Below are positions 7,508-16,537 of a stretch of DNA of 64,000 bases, one piece after another. The stretch comes from Chloroflexota bacterium (lineage in GTDB: Bacteria; Chloroflexota; Anaerolineae; UBA4142). Numbering within the stretch: position 1 is the first letter of the stretch; each line of letters begins with the position of its first letter. A model generated the notes under the pieces. The model was not told the origin of the DNA and did no database searches. It saw only the letters and a program-made list of their open reading frames with translations. The stretch spans positions 1-64,000 of the forward strand of contig JACQYF010000056.1 in assembly GCA_016208315.1 (NCBI GenBank), read 5' to 3'. Both the position numbers and the translations under genes were made by a program.

Positions 7508-8485
7508 ATGCGTTGTCGAAAGTGTAACGAGACCGCGGTCATCAACATGCGGCAGCACAAGTTGGCATTGTGCGGCGAGCACTATGTCGAATGGTTTGTC
7601 GCGCAGACGGACCGCGCAATTGAAAAATACAAGATGTTTTCGCGCGACGAGCGCGTCTTGGTCGCGGTGAGCGGGGGCAAGGATTCGCTTGCGCTGTGGG
7701 ATGTGCTGCTAACGCTGGGTTATCAGGCCGATGGCCTGTACATCGGTTTGGGCATCAACGATAAAGCGCCGTACTCGGACCAATCGCTGGAAAAGACGCG
7801 GGCGTTTGCCGCGCAGCACGCTCAAGCCACCCTCCATATCGTAGACATCGCAGATACCTACGGCAAGACGATTCCACAGATCGCGATGGAGAAAACGCGC
7901 GGGCATGGCAAGCCGTGTTCGGCGTGTGGACTTACCAAGCGCTACGTGATGAATCGGCTGGCGGCGGAGAAGGATTACGCGGTGCTCGCGACGGGGCACA
8001 ACCTCGACGACGAGGTGGCCGTGCTGATGCAGAATACGTTGCGCTGGCAGACGGGCTACCTCGCGCGCCAAGCGCCCGTGCTGCCGTCCACCAACCCGCA
8101 CTTGGCGAAAAAAGTCAAACCCTTTTGCCGATTTTACGAACGCGAGACCGCCACCTACGCGCTCGTTCGCGGAATAGATTACATCTATGAGGAGTGCCCG
8201 CACGCCGTTGGCAACCTGACGAATTTCTACAAAACTCTGTTGAACCAGCTCGAAGGGCAATCGCCCGGGGCAAAACTATCTTTCTATCTAGAATTTCTCC
8301 GGGCGCGCGGCGAAGGCGCGTTCGAGCAGTTCAACCGCGTTGACCAGTTGCACGAGTGCGAAGTCTGCGGGCAGCCGACCACGTCGCCGGGGCGGTGCGC
8401 GTTCTGCCGGATGTGGGAGATTGGGCAAGAGGGGGAGAGCGGGAGAGCGGGCGAGCGGGAGACCGTCGTTGGACGCTTGCAATGA
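7508..8485 (+). CDS. ttuA: tRNA 2-thiolation ATP-PPase of the TtuA/TtcA family
   Basis: A 325-residue enzyme that adenylates a tRNA base and replaces its oxygen with sulfur. Seen: an N-terminal zinc knuckle (CRKC near residue 3, CGEH near 22), the PP-loop VAVSGGKDS (~56-64), an iron-sulfur type cysteine set (CSACG ~137 and EECPH ~232), the GHNLDDE motif (~162-168) and a C-terminal zinc knuckle (CEVC/CAFC). Two zinc knuckles plus PP-loop is the TtuA layout (2-thiolation of U54). The sulfur carrier at 6029 fits as partner. The last ~20 residues are coded by GAGAGCGG octamers (8431-8462), so the true C-terminus has been altered by a repeat. Its stop overlaps the murJ start (ATGA). Confidence 0.85.
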   Translation: MRCRKCNETAVINMRQHKLALCGEHYVEWFVAQTDRAIEKYKMFSRDERVLVAVSGGKDSLALWDVLLTLGYQADGLYIGLGINDKAPYSDQSLEKTRAFAAQHAQATLHIVDIADTYGKTIPQIAMEKTRGHGKPCSACGLTKRYVMNRLAAEKDYAVLATGHNLDDEVAVLMQNTLRWQTGYLARQAPVLPSTNPHLAKKVKPFCRFYERETATYALVRGIDYIYEECPHAVGNLTNFYKTLLNQLEGQSPGAKLSFYLEFLRARGEGAFEQFNRVDQLHECEVCGQPTTSPGRCAFCRMWEIGQEGESGRAGERETVVGRLQ

Positions 8486-10080
8486 CGATTGAGCAGGCGC
8501 TCGAAGAACCGTCTGTTCCACGAGAGGCGCTTGGCGAGTCCGCGGCCAACACCGGCCTCGTCCGCGCCGCCGCCATCATCGCCGCGGGCAATGTGGCGAG
8601 TCGCGTGCTCGGGCTGGCGCGCGAGTCGGTCATTGCGTATTTGTTCGGGGCAACCGGCCATGTCAGCGCCTTTCGCGTGGCCTCGACCCTCGTGCAGCAG
8701 TTGTACGATTTCCTAGTCGGCGGAATGGCGAGCGCGGCGCTCGTGCCCATCCTGTCCGACTTCGCCGCGCGCAAAAACCGCGACGAGTTGTGGCGCGTCG
8801 CCAGTATCGTCGTCAACACCCTCGCGGTGGTCCTCGCCCTCGCGGTGCTCGTCCTCGAGGTTTTCGCTCCGCAACTAGTCTGGATTTACGGCGCGGGGTA
8901 CGATCCAGCGCTGCAAGACGCCACGGTTCAAATGATCCGGCTGGCGCTGCCCGCGGTCTTTTTCCTCGGTCTATCCGGGATCATCACCGGACTGTTGTAC
9001 GCGCTCAAACGCTTTGTTTATCCCGCCTTTACAGCCGCCGCGTTCAATGCCGCAATTGTCATCCTCGCGCTCGCACTCTCGCCGATTTTCGGAATCGCGA
9101 GTCTGCTCGTCGGCATCGTCGTCGGGGCAGCCGTCCAAGTTATGCTCCAACTTCCGGGCCTGCGCGATATGCGCTATCGGCTGACGATTGATTTCACGCA
9201 CCCCGCGCTCGCGCGAATTTTGCGGTTGTACGTGCCGGTCATCGGCGGCTTGGCGATTGCCCAGGTGGGTGTGGCCGTTGATCGCTACCTCGTGTCGTTC
9301 ACCGGCGAGCAATCCCTCGCGTGGATGCAGGACGCAACGGTGCTGATCCAGTTCCCACTGGGCCTTGCGGCAACTGCGGTTTCGTTCGCGATTCTTCCCA
9401 CGTTGAGCCGTCAAGCAACACAGAATCGTGAATTACGAATTACGAATTACGAATTCCAATCCACGCTTGCTTTCGGCGTCAAATTGGTCTTGCTCCTGAT
9501 TGTTCCGGCCGCGGTTGGCTTATTCGTGCTCGCTCAACCGATCGTTGCGCTGCTGTTCGAGCGCGGCGCGTTTACGGCGAATGACACCTTTTGGACATCC
9601 ACCGTGCTGCGGTTCTACTTGATTGGCCTGCCCTTTGCGGCGATTGACCAGCCGCTTGTGTTTGCGTTCTATGCTCGCAAGAATACGCTCGCGCCGAATC
9701 TGGTTGCATTTGCGGGGGTCGCGATTTACCTGATCGTCGCGCTGGCGCTGATTCAATCGTTGGGCATGATCGGCTTGGTGCTGGCGAACTCGGCGCAGTT
9801 GACGGGGCACGCGCTTATCATGGTTTGGCTCACTCAGGCGCGGCTCGGCGGCTTCGGACAAGCGGGAATAGGTGTGACCATCGCCAAGGTTTCGCTTGCG
9901 TCTGCCGCGATGGGCTTGCTCGCGTTCGCAATCGAAAGCGCGGTCGGACCGCTTTGGCTGAAGGTGGCCGCGCCCGCGATCGCCGGCGCCGGCGCGTATA
10001 TCGCGCTGCTTTGGCTGTTGCGCGTGCGCGAGGCGGAACGGGTATTGGAAATCGTGTGGGCGCGCGTCAGGCGGGTTTGA
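8482..10080 (+). CDS. murJ: Lipid II flippase MurJ (MviN)
   Basis: A 532-residue membrane protein of the MATE-like MVF family that flips the peptidoglycan precursor across the membrane. The N-terminal motif SRVLGLARESVIAYLFG and the following QQLYDFLVGGMASAALVPILS are typical, and about 13-14 hydrophobic helices follow. The ATG at 8482 was chosen because it overlaps the ttuA stop as ATGA and the family begins here; 42 further upstream codons are in frame but lie inside ttuA. A heptamer array (GAATTAC, 9428-9457) is inserted in frame near residues 315-326 in a cytoplasmic-loop-like position just before LAFGVKLVLLL. A peptidoglycan wall is implied. Confidence 0.93.
   Translation: MTIEQALEEPSVPREALGESAANTGLVRAAAIIAAGNVASRVLGLARESVIAYLFGATGHVSAFRVASTLVQQLYDFLVGGMASAALVPILSDFAARKNRDELWRVASIVVNTLAVVLALAVLVLEVFAPQLVWIYGAGYDPALQDATVQMIRLALPAVFFLGLSGIITGLLYALKRFVYPAFTAAAFNAAIVILALALSPIFGIASLLVGIVVGAAVQVMLQLPGLRDMRYRLTIDFTHPALARILRLYVPVIGGLAIAQVGVAVDRYLVSFTGEQSLAWMQDATVLIQFPLGLAATAVSFAILPTLSRQATQNRELRITNYEFQSTLAFGVKLVLLLIVPAAVGLFVLAQPIVALLFERGAFTANDTFWTSTVLRFYLIGLPFAAIDQPLVFAFYARKNTLAPNLVAFAGVAIYLIVALALIQSLGMIGLVLANSAQLTGHALIMVWLTQARLGGFGQAGIGVTIAKVSLASAAMGLLAFAIESAVGPLWLKVAAPAIAGAGAYIALLWLLRVREAERVLEIVWARVRRV
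9428..9457. repeat. GAATTAC heptamers in frame inside murJ
   Basis: Three and a half copies of GAATTAC lie in a loop between two predicted membrane helices of MurJ and encode a short polar insert (ELRITNYEF). The same heptamer recurs in purL at 41460-41484. Confidence 0.9.
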
Positions 10081-10104
10081 CGCACGCGCGGTTGCAGGTA
10101 TAAT
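10077..10104 (+). promoter_or_regulatory. Promoter for the 10.1 kb small-gene pair
   Basis: TTGACG (10077-10082) overlaps the murJ stop codon; after 16 bp comes TATAAT (10099-10104). The next gene has GGGAGGCGG as ribosome binding site 12 nt before its ATG. Confidence 0.7.
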
Positions 10105-10124
10105 GGTTCCTGGGAGGCGGAAAG

Positions 10125-10415
10125 ATGGCAACTTCACTGGACCAAGTGCTTGAGCGCACGTTGGCGGTACTACCCGTAACCAAAGACGACCTTCTCGTGC
10201 GCGGCATCGCCGGGGAGGTCACCGATAGGATCGTCGAACTGAAGAAGGCGGCCGCACGCTTCCAAGACAAGTACAAATCGCCGAGTCTTTTGGAAGGGCG
10301 AATTAAGCAGGAGGGTGTTTCGCCAGACGACCATACGCTTTACACTGATCTTATCGAGTGGCGAGCGATCGAGAGCGAGGTACGCGAGCTACTTGCGATC
10401 CTTGGAGAAATCTGA
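10125..10415 (+). CDS. Small helical protein, possible antitoxin of a two-gene module
   Basis: A 96-residue, largely alpha-helical, charged protein without membrane segments. I do not recognise the family from sequence. It is followed by a second small gene with a one-base TGATG overlap, has its own promoter and sits beside another toxin-antitoxin pair (12.0-12.7 kb), which together suggest the antitoxin half of a toxin-antitoxin-like module. No DNA-binding motif is obvious. Confidence 0.6.
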   Translation: MATSLDQVLERTLAVLPVTKDDLLVRGIAGEVTDRIVELKKAAARFQDKYKSPSLLEGRIKQEGVSPDDHTLYTDLIEWRAIESEVRELLAILGEI

Positions 10416-10744
10416 TGCTCTGGCACCGCGTCGTAACTGCCAAGTTGCAAGCTTCTGGGTTGTTCTCCAAGGTGGAATTGGTTGGCGGCAAGATTCGCGC
10501 AACCATTGATGGCCAAAGGTTCTTGGATATCCATTTCGATCCTACAACCTCCAGCTATTCGTATGCCGTGATTGATCAAACTCTGAAGGTTTCTGGCGAC
10601 AAGCGTCTCTTTGGCTGGGATGACTTTCCGCTCGCGTTGATGTTGGCTCAAGGAGGAGCATGCGAACCGATTATGCCGACGTCAGTTTTTGGCTCGCAAC
10701 CTACGGTCCTTACCAACCGAACGCACCCTTACAAGGCGATGTGA
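10415..10744 (+). CDS. Small protein, second gene of the pair, probably 3'-truncated
   Basis: A 109-residue frame starting at the ATG that overlaps the upstream stop (TGATG). Residues 1-75 look like a compact beta-rich domain with LFGWDDFP near residue 68-75. After that the chain enters [10 protein letters not shown] and then 85 nt of out-of-frame overlap with the next gene's 5' end. Such a long overlap with a well-conserved neighbour suggests that the native 3' end was deleted and the frame now runs on by chance. A toxin-like role is inferred only from the two-gene layout. Confidence 0.5.
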   Translation: MLWHRVVTAKLQASGLFSKVELVGGKIRATIDGQRFLDIHFDPTTSSYSYAVIDQTLKVSGDKRLFGWDDFPLALMLAQGGACEPIMPTSVFGSQPTVLTNRTHPYKAM

Positions 10745-11997
10745 AAGCCGACGTTGCCATTGTGGGCGGCGGGTTCACTGGAATGGCGACCGCCTACTAC
10801 TTGCGTAAAGCCGATCCGAGTTTGAAGGTCGTCGTGCTCGAAAGCGAGGTCGTCGGCTACGGCGCGAGCGGGCGTAACGGCTCGTTTGCGATGACGGTGA
10901 TCGGATTGGGCATTGACGTGCTCGCAATGCTCAAGGGCAAGCAAGCCGCGCGTGACGGCCATCGCTACATGGAACGCGCGGTGGACACGGTGGGTGATCT
11001 GGTCGAGGAAGAGAACCTCGATTGCGATTACACCCGCCCCGGCTTTCTGCGGATGGCGACGACGCCCGGTTACGTGAACAAGATCAAAAAGCAAATCGAA
11101 CTGGTTCACGAATTGGGCTTTACCGGCGTCGAATGGTTGGAGCGCGACCAAGCCCGCGCCGAAGTAAATTCGGACCTGTATCTCGGCGCGTGGTGGGAAC
11201 CGAGGATGGCGCTCGTCAATCCGGTCAAATTGGCGCGCGAAATGAAACGCGTCAACTTGGCGTTAGGCGCGGACACTTACGAGCATGCGCCCGTGACAGC
11301 CATCGAGCGCGGTACGGATTTCACGCTCAAGACGCCGTGCGGAAGCGTGACCGCGAAAAAGATTGTGCTAGGGACGAACGCGTATTCGCATTTGATTCCG
11401 CAAGTGCGCCGCAAGCAAGTGCCCGCGTGGACATACATGGTCGCGACCGAGCCGCTGACCGACAAGCAGTTTGAGGCAATCGGCTGGCAGCACCGGCAGG
11501 GTGTGGAGGACGCGCGCAACCTGGTTCACTATTATCGCATCTCGCCGGACAATCGTTTGTTGATGGGCGGCGGGCCGGTGGGTCTATCGTTCGGCGCGGA
11601 TTTGGACCGCGACAGCAACGCGAGCGCGTGGAGGCATTTGGAAGAGCACATTGGTTACGTGTTTCCCGCGCTGAAAGGAATCAAAATCACGCATCGTTGG
11701 GGCGGACCATTTTCGGTGACTGTGGATTTGACGCCCGCGCTGGGCTATCTGGGCGACAAACGCGTGGTGTATTCGGTCGGCTGCATCGGACACGGCGTCT
11801 CGCTCACGCACTTGAACGGGCAGACGATTCGCGATTTGATTCTCGACGAGCAAACTGAGTTGACGGACACCTTCTTCGTGAATCGCCGCGTGATCCCGTG
11901 GCCGCCTGAGCCGTTGCGACTCGGCGTCAGCGGCGCGCTGCGTGCGTATTTGGAGGCGGAAGATTGGGTGGACGAGCGGGATATGCCCAAGAGGTGA
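10660..11997 (+). CDS. FAD-dependent oxidoreductase of the DAO (D-amino acid oxidase-like) family
   Basis: A 445-residue flavoprotein. The ADP-binding loop [17 protein letters not shown] (~32-48) begins a Rossmann fold; [17 protein letters not shown] is the family's second signature, with glycines that cover the [16 protein letters not shown] strand (~225-237) and a C-terminal [15 protein letters not shown] segment close the FAD site. Relatives include gamma-glutamylputrescine oxidase and glycine/sarcosine oxidases; the substrate cannot be told. The start at 10660 has AGGAGG 5 nt upstream. No polyamine genes are nearby. Confidence 0.88.
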   Translation: MRTDYADVSFWLATYGPYQPNAPLQGDVKADVAIVGGGFTGMATAYYLRKADPSLKVVVLESEVVGYGASGRNGSFAMTVIGLGIDVLAMLKGKQAARDGHRYMERAVDTVGDLVEEENLDCDYTRPGFLRMATTPGYVNKIKKQIELVHELGFTGVEWLERDQARAEVNSDLYLGAWWEPRMALVNPVKLAREMKRVNLALGADTYEHAPVTAIERGTDFTLKTPCGSVTAKKIVLGTNAYSHLIPQVRRKQVPAWTYMVATEPLTDKQFEAIGWQHRQGVEDARNLVHYYRISPDNRLLMGGGPVGLSFGADLDRDSNASAWRHLEEHIGYVFPALKGIKITHRWGGPFSVTVDLTPALGYLGDKRVVYSVGCIGHGVSLTHLNGQTIRDLILDEQTELTDTFFVNRRVIPWPPEPLRLGVSGALRAYLEAEDWVDERDMPKR

Positions 11998-12000
11998 GCA

Positions 12001-12246
12001 ATGAGTGTGGTAATACCGGATGAGGTTTTACAGGCAACTCACATGACAGCAGACGAGTTGACGCAAGAGGTTGCCATTCTGCTGTACCAAAGAGAAAAGC
12101 TTACATTGGGCCAGGCAAGTCGCTTGGCGAAGGTAAGTCAAATGCAGTTTCAGCATTTGCTAGCTAGTCGGCTAATACCGATTCATTACGATGTTGCCGA
12201 CTTTGAATCTGACCTGAAGACGTTGCGCGCGATGGGACGCCTATGA
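12001..12246 (+). CDS. UPF0175 family antitoxin
   Basis: An 81-residue protein with the UPF0175 pattern: a helical N-terminus that includes MTADELTQEVAILLYQ, then LTLGQASRLAKVSQMQF, a helix-turn-helix-like element, and a C-terminal LASRLIPIHYD..DFESDL segment. Members pair with DUF3368 PIN-like toxins and are thought to bind both toxin and operator DNA. Here the stop overlaps the DUF3368 start by four bases (ATGA), as expected for a toxin-antitoxin operon. Confidence 0.88.
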   Translation: MSVVIPDEVLQATHMTADELTQEVAILLYQREKLTLGQASRLAKVSQMQFQHLLASRLIPIHYDVADFESDLKTLRAMGRL

Positions 12247-12746
12247 CCAAACCCACTTCGGTGATCGTCGTAAGCAATACCTCGCCGATCATTAATCTCG
12301 CCATGGTCGGGCACTTGGACCTGCTGCACCGTTTGTATGGAGAGGTTGCGATTCCCCAGTCAGTCTTTGATGAAATCGTTCTATCGGGACAAGGCCTGCC
12401 CGGCTCAACTGAGGTACAGACGTGTGGGTGGATTCAAACAAGACGGGCGACCGCTCGAACAGCAGTCATGTCATTGGAATTAGAACTCGATGAGGGTGAA
12501 GCAGAAGCAATTGCGCTTGCGGTGGAATTGAAAGCAGACCTCCTTCTGATCGACGAAAGGAAGGGACGGCTTGTTGCTGCGCGTTTGGGCGTCAGGTTCG
12601 TCGGCCTCCTTGGCGTGCTTGTGGAAGCCAAGCATCGGCGCCTAGTTACCGCTGTCAAGCCGGTATTAGACGATTTGATCGCCAAGGCCGGATTCTGGAT
12701 TGGGCAAGAATTATACACTCGGATTCTGCATAGCGTTGGAGAGTAG
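12243..12746 (+). CDS. DUF3368 family PIN-like toxin (ribonuclease)
   Basis: A 167-residue protein. SNTSPIINLA near the N-terminus carries the first acidic-site region of the PIN-like fold (here Asn-Thr-Ser replaces the usual first Asp, as in many DUF3368 members). LDEGEAEAIALAVEL (~79-93) holds the central acidic cluster and LLLIDERKGR (~99-108) the third. RNase activity is a family inference. It is paired with the UPF0175 antitoxin directly upstream. Confidence 0.88.
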   Translation: MTKPTSVIVVSNTSPIINLAMVGHLDLLHRLYGEVAIPQSVFDEIVLSGQGLPGSTEVQTCGWIQTRRATARTAVMSLELELDEGEAEAIALAVELKADLLLIDERKGRLVAARLGVRFVGLLGVLVEAKHRRLVTAVKPVLDDLIAKAGFWIGQELYTRILHSVGE

Positions 12747-12751
12747 CCGAA

Positions 12752-14461
12752 ATGTTCCCATCCCTCCCCCAAAATCCCACCAGCTTAATGCAGTGGTCAT
12801 GGACCGACGTCGAACCGTATTTCAAAGATTTGGCCGAACGCGCACTAACGGCGAAGGGTGTTGCCGATTGGCTCGCGGATTGGACGGCGCTCGACGAGCG
12901 GCTCAGCGAGATGTATTCGCGGCTGAATGTCGCCACTTCGCAGAATGTGGCCGACAAAGAGGCCGAGGCGCGCTTGCATGCGTTCCTCGACCAGATCTAT
13001 CCCCAAGCCGAAGCCGCGGAGCAGAAATTGCGCGAGAAATTGTTGGCGAGCGGTTTGACGCCCAAGAACTTTGACGTGCCGCTCAAGAAAATGCGCGCCG
13101 CAGCCGACCTGTTCCGCGAAGCCAACTTGCCGCTGCTCACCCAAGAGCAAAAGTATGCCATTGAGTACGACAAGATCATCGGCGCGCAAACGATTCAGTG
13201 GGAAGGCCAAGAAGTCACGGTCACGCAATTACGACCGGTCTATCAGGACACCGACCGCGGCCGCCGCGAACGCGCGTGGCGCGCGGCGATGCAGCGGCAG
13301 CTTGCGGACCGGTCGGCGATTAACGAACTCTGGGGGAAATTCCTCGAGTTGCGGAAAACGCTGGCCGTCAATGCCGACAAGCCGGATTATCGAGAATATC
13401 GCTGGCAGGAGTTGCTGCGGTTTGACTATGCGCCTGCCGATTGTGCCCGGTTCCACGACGCGATTGAAAGAGCGGTCGTGCCCGCGGCGAAGCGACTGTA
13501 TGCAAAGCGTCGCCAACGCTTGGGTGTGGAAACGTTGCGCCCGTGGGACTTGCATGTTGATCCCTTCGGCCGCCCGCCGCTCAAACCGTTCGCCGACGAG
13601 ACGCAAATCAAGCCGATTGCCGCGTCTATCTTTCACCGCGTCGACCCGCAATTGGGCGGATACTTTGACATCATGGCGCGCGAGTCGCTGCTCGATCTCG
13701 ACAACCGCAAAAACAAAGCGCCGGGTGGCTATTGCACTTCGTTCCCCATGTCCAGGCGTCCGTTCATCTTTATGAACGCGGTCGGGCTGCACGACGATCT
13801 GCAAACCGTTCTGCACGAAAGCGGGCACGCCTTTCACAATTTTGAGCGCTATGCCTTGCCTTACTCGCACCAGCGTCAGGTCGGCATGGAATTTGCCGAA
13901 GTGGCTTCGATGAGCATGGAATTGCTTGCCGCGCCGTATCTTGGCGCGAAGCACGGCGGCGTCTACTCGGATGCCGATGCCGCGCGGGCGCGCGTCGAGC
14001 ATCTCGAATCGAACATCCTCTTTTGGCCGTACATGGCGGTCGTGGATGCATTCCAGCATTGGGTCTATGAAAATCCGAACGACGCCGCTGATCCGAGCAA
14101 GTGTGATACGCAATGGGCCGCGCAGTGGCAGCGGTTCATGGGCGGCGTGGACTGGAGCGGGTTGGAACAAGAAATGCAGACCGGGTGGCATCGCAAACTA
14201 CACATCCACCAGTTACCGTTCTATTACATCGAATACGGGCTGGCTCAACTGGGCGCGATGCAGATTTGGCGCAATGCGCTGCGCGATCAGGCCGGCGCGG
14301 TCGCGAGCTATCGCCGCGCGCTCGCACTGGGCGGCACGCTCTCGCTGCCCGAACTCTTCGCCGCGGCGGGCGCGAAACTGGCTTTCGATGCGGACACGTT
14401 GGGCGCGGCGGTGGAATTGGCGGAAAAGACCATCGCCGAACTGGAGCGCGGTGGCGGATAA
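12752..14461 (+). CDS. pepF: M3 family oligoendopeptidase (PepF-like)
   Basis: A 569-residue cytoplasmic zinc metallopeptidase. The HEXXH zinc site is HESGHAFHNFE (~354-364), followed about 25 residues later by GMEFAEVASMSMELL, which supplies the third ligand. The C-terminal HIHQLPFYYIEYGLAQLGA block (~483-501) lines the substrate channel in the family. It degrades short peptides. Five bases separate it from the toxin gene upstream and its stop overlaps the sortase start. Confidence 0.93.
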   Translation: MFPSLPQNPTSLMQWSWTDVEPYFKDLAERALTAKGVADWLADWTALDERLSEMYSRLNVATSQNVADKEAEARLHAFLDQIYPQAEAAEQKLREKLLASGLTPKNFDVPLKKMRAAADLFREANLPLLTQEQKYAIEYDKIIGAQTIQWEGQEVTVTQLRPVYQDTDRGRRERAWRAAMQRQLADRSAINELWGKFLELRKTLAVNADKPDYREYRWQELLRFDYAPADCARFHDAIERAVVPAAKRLYAKRRQRLGVETLRPWDLHVDPFGRPPLKPFADETQIKPIAASIFHRVDPQLGGYFDIMARESLLDLDNRKNKAPGGYCTSFPMSRRPFIFMNAVGLHDDLQTVLHESGHAFHNFERYALPYSHQRQVGMEFAEVASMSMELLAAPYLGAKHGGVYSDADAARARVEHLESNILFWPYMAVVDAFQHWVYENPNDAADPSKCDTQWAAQWQRFMGGVDWSGLEQEMQTGWHRKLHIHQLPFYYIEYGLAQLGAMQIWRNALRDQAGAVASYRRALALGGTLSLPELFAAAGAKLAFDADTLGAAVELAEKTIAELERGGG

Positions 14462-15323
14462 TCGCACGGTTGACGAACTCTCGCTGGAGGAATTGGAAGC
14501 GCTGGTCGAACAGCGGCGACGCATCGAACGGGCGCGCCGGTTCGCCGAGAGCGCGCAGGGGCGCGGTTTTCGGCCTGTGACGGTCATGCCCGCCGACCCC
14601 GAAGCAAAACCGCGCGTCAGTCGCGCCGCGGGCGTCAAGAAACTGCGCGACCGCCTATTGCTCTTTGTCGAGCTGGCGGCAGCGGTGGCGTTAGTGGTCG
14701 TGATTCTCGGATCGTTTACGAATTTGCAGACGCTCAATCAAGAGGTCATCCAGGCGCGCACGGTGACGCCCAATGCGTCGAGCGCCTTGCCGCAAGAATT
14801 GCCCGGTAGTTCCTTCCCGCCCTCGAATTCGATCAGCGAATTGCCCGGTAGTTCCTTCCCGCCCGAGCCGGCGCCCGCCGCGCTTGGGGTTCGCTTGCAG
14901 GCCGTAGCGGCGATTCCTGTGCCCACTCCCGGTCCGCGTTCGCCCACGCGCATCGTCATCCCTGCCATCAATCTGGACTGGCCGGTGGTCCAAGGGGACG
15001 GTTGGGAAGAATTGAAACAGGGGATCGGCCATCGCGTTGGCTCGGTGAATCCGGGTGAGCGCGGCAACATGGTCCTTTCGGGCCACAACGACGTCTACGG
15101 CGAGCCATTTCGCTACCTGGAAAACCTGGAGCTTGGCGCAGAGGTCATGCTCTACGCGGGCGCGAACGCCTTTCGGTACATCATCAAGGCCCGGCGCGTC
15201 GTCCAGCCCACTGAGCTGAGCGTGCTGGCCCCATCGCGGAATCCAATCGTTACGCTGATTACCTGCACGCCATATCGCGTAGACACGATGCGCCTCATCT
15301 TAATTGGAGAACTAGCGCCATAG
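14451..15323 (+). CDS. Class D/E-type sortase
   Basis: A 290-residue membrane-anchored transpeptidase. A charged cytoplasmic segment is followed by one membrane helix (~66-85), a linker, then the sortase domain from ~163. The catalytic residues are seen as SGHND (His ~211), TLITCTP (Cys ~271) and an Arg in YRVDTMRL. The GTG at 14451 overlaps the end of pepF. The linker contains LPGSSFPP twice, encoded by a 27-bp direct repeat (14796-14822, 14838-14864). No LPXTG-type substrate is recognised in this window, so the target proteins lie elsewhere. Confidence 0.88.
   Translation: MADNRTVDELSLEELEALVEQRRRIERARRFAESAQGRGFRPVTVMPADPEAKPRVSRAAGVKKLRDRLLLFVELAAAVALVVVILGSFTNLQTLNQEVIQARTVTPNASSALPQELPGSSFPPSNSISELPGSSFPPEPAPAALGVRLQAVAAIPVPTPGPRSPTRIVIPAINLDWPVVQGDGWEELKQGIGHRVGSVNPGERGNMVLSGHNDVYGEPFRYLENLELGAEVMLYAGANAFRYIIKARRVVQPTELSVLAPSRNPIVTLITCTPYRVDTMRLILIGELAP
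14796..14864 (+). repeat. 27-bp direct repeat in the sortase linker
   Basis: GAATTGCCCGGTAGTTCCTT and the following bases occur at 14796-14822 and again at 14838-14864, with a 42-bp period. It encodes ELPGSSFPP twice in the linker between membrane helix and catalytic domain. Confidence 0.9.
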
Positions 15324-15324
15324 A

Positions 15325-15428
15325 AATTTCAGATTTCAGATTTCAGATTTATGATTTTCTGGCACTCTGTGGTAGAATCTGAAATCTGAAATCCCTACGG
15401 GACGCTCCGCAGTCCTAAATCTGAAATC
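15325..15428. repeat. ATTTCAG heptamers plus a 28-bp dispersed repeat
   Basis: Right of the sortase stop lie ATTTCAG heptamers (15325-15350), then inverted copies (CTGAAAT, 15374-15392), then a 28-bp block (15387-15414). The exact reverse complement of that block occurs at 34023-34050. A further CTGAAAT copy follows at 15421. The arms can pair over the whole region. Confidence 0.88.
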
Positions 15429-15442
15429 TTTTTGGGGGAATA

Positions 15443-15706
15443 ATGCCAAAGAAAACTCGGAAGATGAAACAGCGCGCGGCGATGCGTCGTACCACGCAGG
15501 TTGCGCAAGCGCAAGAGAGTGAGCAAGCCGGGATAGAGGCGCAAGAAGAAGCGCCCGTGCGAATGCGCCCCACGTTTTCCACGCCCCGGCCCGCGACGAC
15601 GACCACTTTTGATTACTCGCACATCTATAGCGACCTCAAGCGGATTGCGCTGTTTGCAGGTTTCTTTTTTGCGGTGCTGATCATTCTGTCGTTCGTCATC
15701 AAATAA
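15443..15706 (+). CDS. Small single-pass membrane protein, function unknown
   Basis: An 87-residue protein: a basic N-terminus (residues 1-16 with many Lys/Arg), a polar middle, and one hydrophobic helix at ~68-86. It ends one residue after the helix, so the bulk should face the cytoplasm if positive-inside holds. GGGGGAAT precedes the ATG. It stands between a repeat region and a terminator and is probably transcribed alone. Confidence 0.7.
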   Translation: MPKKTRKMKQRAAMRRTTQVAQAQESEQAGIEAQEEAPVRMRPTFSTPRPATTTTFDYSHIYSDLKRIALFAGFFFAVLIILSFVIK

Positions 15707-15707
15707 G

Positions 15708-15742
15708 AAAAGCGACGCACCGGTAATGTGCGTCGTTTTTCT
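15708..15742. terminator. Intrinsic terminator, usable in both directions
   Basis: CGACGCAC and GTGCGTCG form an 8-bp GC-rich stem, flanked by AAAA on the left and TTTTT on the right. It lies between two convergent genes; the stop codon of the minus-strand gene begins right after the T-run. Confidence 0.85.
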
Positions 15743-16521
15743 TATTCTTTGAGATCCGCAGAGGTTTCTAAATACGGTATCGTTCCGTCTTCCGGCGCGA
15801 TTCTTGGGAAACCGATCACCGAGCGCAGACCCAAATCGAGCAAAAAGTGTATGGCGAGCGCGTACCAGAAATTTTGGGTGAAAATGAAAATGATCGTGCT
15901 GGCGACGGCGAGACTGCCGGACCACAACGGCGCATCGGCGCGCGTCGTGTCGTGTATGCTGGCTCGCGCCTGCGGATTGCTCCAGCTCTCGAGCAAGACC
16001 AACCCCAGCCCCAGAAAGCTTCCCCAGTAAAAATCCCCCAGCCAGAGAATCGGGCCGCTCCGGTAAAAAGCCCAGTGCGCCTGTTGGTAGATCAGTTCGA
16101 TAATGTGACGCGCCCAGTTCCACCGGCTTTCGTCAACCGCGTGGGGATGTTCGGTCCGCGCGTAGGGCCGCCAGACCCAGATGAACACGACGATGGCGCC
16201 CAGCGCCAATAGGATCGCGTAGACGAGTGGGTCGAGCCAATCCAAATTCCAAACGCCCAGGGCGCGCGGCGTATTGTAGCCGAGCATCAGGGTCGCATAA
16301 GGTAAGCCGAGGTAGTACAGCCAACGGCCCACTTCGCCCGCCGCGCGCGGGAGCCAAGATTTGCCCGTCCAAGCGAGGAATCGTCCAACTCGCCCGGCGC
16401 GCGGTTTCGCGGTGAGGCGCGCCAGATTGGCGGCCAGGGCGTATAGGACGATGGACAAGCCGACGGCGATGGCGAGGGCCTGACGCGGGGAGAGGGTATT
16501 AAGCAGATCCGTCAAGGTCAA
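15742..16521 (-). CDS. Polytopic membrane protein, function unknown
   Basis: A 259-residue protein with about six hydrophobic helices (near 15-33, 66-84, 97-117, 156-176, 196-214, 214-232). A conserved-looking cytoplasmic or periplasmic stretch HIIELIYQQAHWAFYRSG (~139-156) separates the halves. It has some resemblance to CPBP-type layouts but no EExxxR or catalytic His pair is seen. It lies 16 bp downstream of the sensor kinase on the same strand and may be co-transcribed with it. Confidence 0.75.
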   Translation of the reverse strand: MTLTDLLNTLSPRQALAIAVGLSIVLYALAANLARLTAKPRAGRVGRFLAWTGKSWLPRAAGEVGRWLYYLGLPYATLMLGYNTPRALGVWNLDWLDPLVYAILLALGAIVVFIWVWRPYARTEHPHAVDESRWNWARHIIELIYQQAHWAFYRSGPILWLGDFYWGSFLGLGLVLLESWSNPQARASIHDTTRADAPLWSGSLAVASTIIFIFTQNFWYALAIHFLLDLGLRSVIGFPRIAPEDGTIPYLETSADLKE

Positions 16522-16537
16522 TCGAAGGTAACCTCAC

